A stretch of DNA of 64,000 bases, taken from Setaria digitata (Eukaryota > Nematoda > Chromadorea > Rhabditida > Setariidae). The translations under genes and the position numbers were made by a program. The notes under the pieces were generated by a model. That model ran no database searches. It was not told the DNA's origin and saw only the letters and a program-made list of their open reading frames with translations. The stretch's first letter is position 1; each line of letters begins with the position of its first letter. Below are positions 63,932 to 64,000 of this stretch, piece by piece. The stretch is taken from assembly GCA_003640385.1 (NCBI GenBank), contig RCAB01000241.1, forward strand, positions 1 through 64,000, given 5' to 3'.

Positions 63932-64000
63932 ATAACATTATTCCCGTCCTCAATTTCTTTTTTCAATTCAATTAAAACAAAAAAAAAAAGTAAAATTTGA

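Larger units (their letters stand above)
59113..64000. other. Upstream of the amine receptor; repeats, no supported gene
   Basis: Dominated by A/T homopolymers (60488-60508, 60700-60718, 61386-61400, 61731-61754, 62273-62299, 62591-62624) and short A+T-rich frames running through them. One weak open frame at its right end is listed separately. The receptor promoter should be near 59.1-59.6 kb, but no motif is identifiable. Confidence 0.5.

Noticed and set aside
1..64000. tRNA, rRNA, CRISPR, insertion sequence, retroelement or virus-like genes
   Set aside because: No tRNA B-box-like GGTTCGA with a matching stem, no CRISPR-type spaced repeats, no transposase, integrase or reverse transcriptase motifs were seen by eye. 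Small or degraded copies could be missed.

Overview
The window is nuclear DNA of a nematode, most likely a filarial or other spirurid worm. It is strongly A+T-rich and full of poly(A)/poly(T) runs and (AT)n tracts. Genes are split by many short-to-medium introns with GT...AG ends and TTTCAG-type acceptors. Several start codons sit just after an isolated splice acceptor, as expected for spliced-leader trans-splicing. The protein families (CLPTM1, SUV4-20, NSD/MES-4, amine GPCR) are animal. I see no tRNA, rRNA, CRISPR array, transposase or virus-like gene.

Layout. (1) 3.7-7.5 kb, +: a 13-exon CLPTM1 orthologue. (2) 9.2-10.8 kb, +: a small secreted, Ser/Lys-rich protein with dibasic sites. (3) 12.0-16.9 kb, -: an NSD/MES-4-type histone H3K36 methyltransferase (PHD fingers, PWWP, AWS, SET, post-SET); its 5' end is not resolved. 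(4) 17.9-21.5 kb, -: an orphan 7TM receptor with NRC in place of DRY and a long first extracellular loop. (5) 21.6-35.1 kb: a gene-poor stretch with simple repeats, a 122-bp tandem duplication and a few phase-compatible exon-like pieces. (6) 35.1-38.6 kb, +: an ectonucleotide pyrophosphatase/phosphodiesterase-like protein that has lost five of seven catalytic positions, a probable pseudoenzyme. (7) 40.3-43.3 kb, -: a SUV4-20 (H4K20) methyltransferase. (8) 43.3-48.6 kb: non-coding or unresolved, with two GC-richer islands and a G-quadruplex motif. (9) 48.7-52.4 kb, +: a short coiled-coil protein with a GRIP-like C-terminus. (10) 53.7-59.1 kb, -: a biogenic-amine receptor with a dopamine-D2-type serine triad. 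(11) 59.1-64.0 kb: repeats and one weak open frame.

Exon models were built by hand. Apart from the last junction of the small secreted gene and the missing 5' end of the methyltransferase gene, every junction keeps frame, and the six complete models divide exactly by three. The genes do not form an obvious pathway. The shared themes are chromatin marking (H3K36 and H4K20 writers about 24 kb apart) and neuronal signalling (two receptors and a possible peptide precursor).

Assembly caution: five single N bases mark joins. Two (50974, 59690) are flanked by near-identical direct repeats of about 90 bp, one of which duplicates a coding exon. These look like unmerged contig overlaps, not biology.
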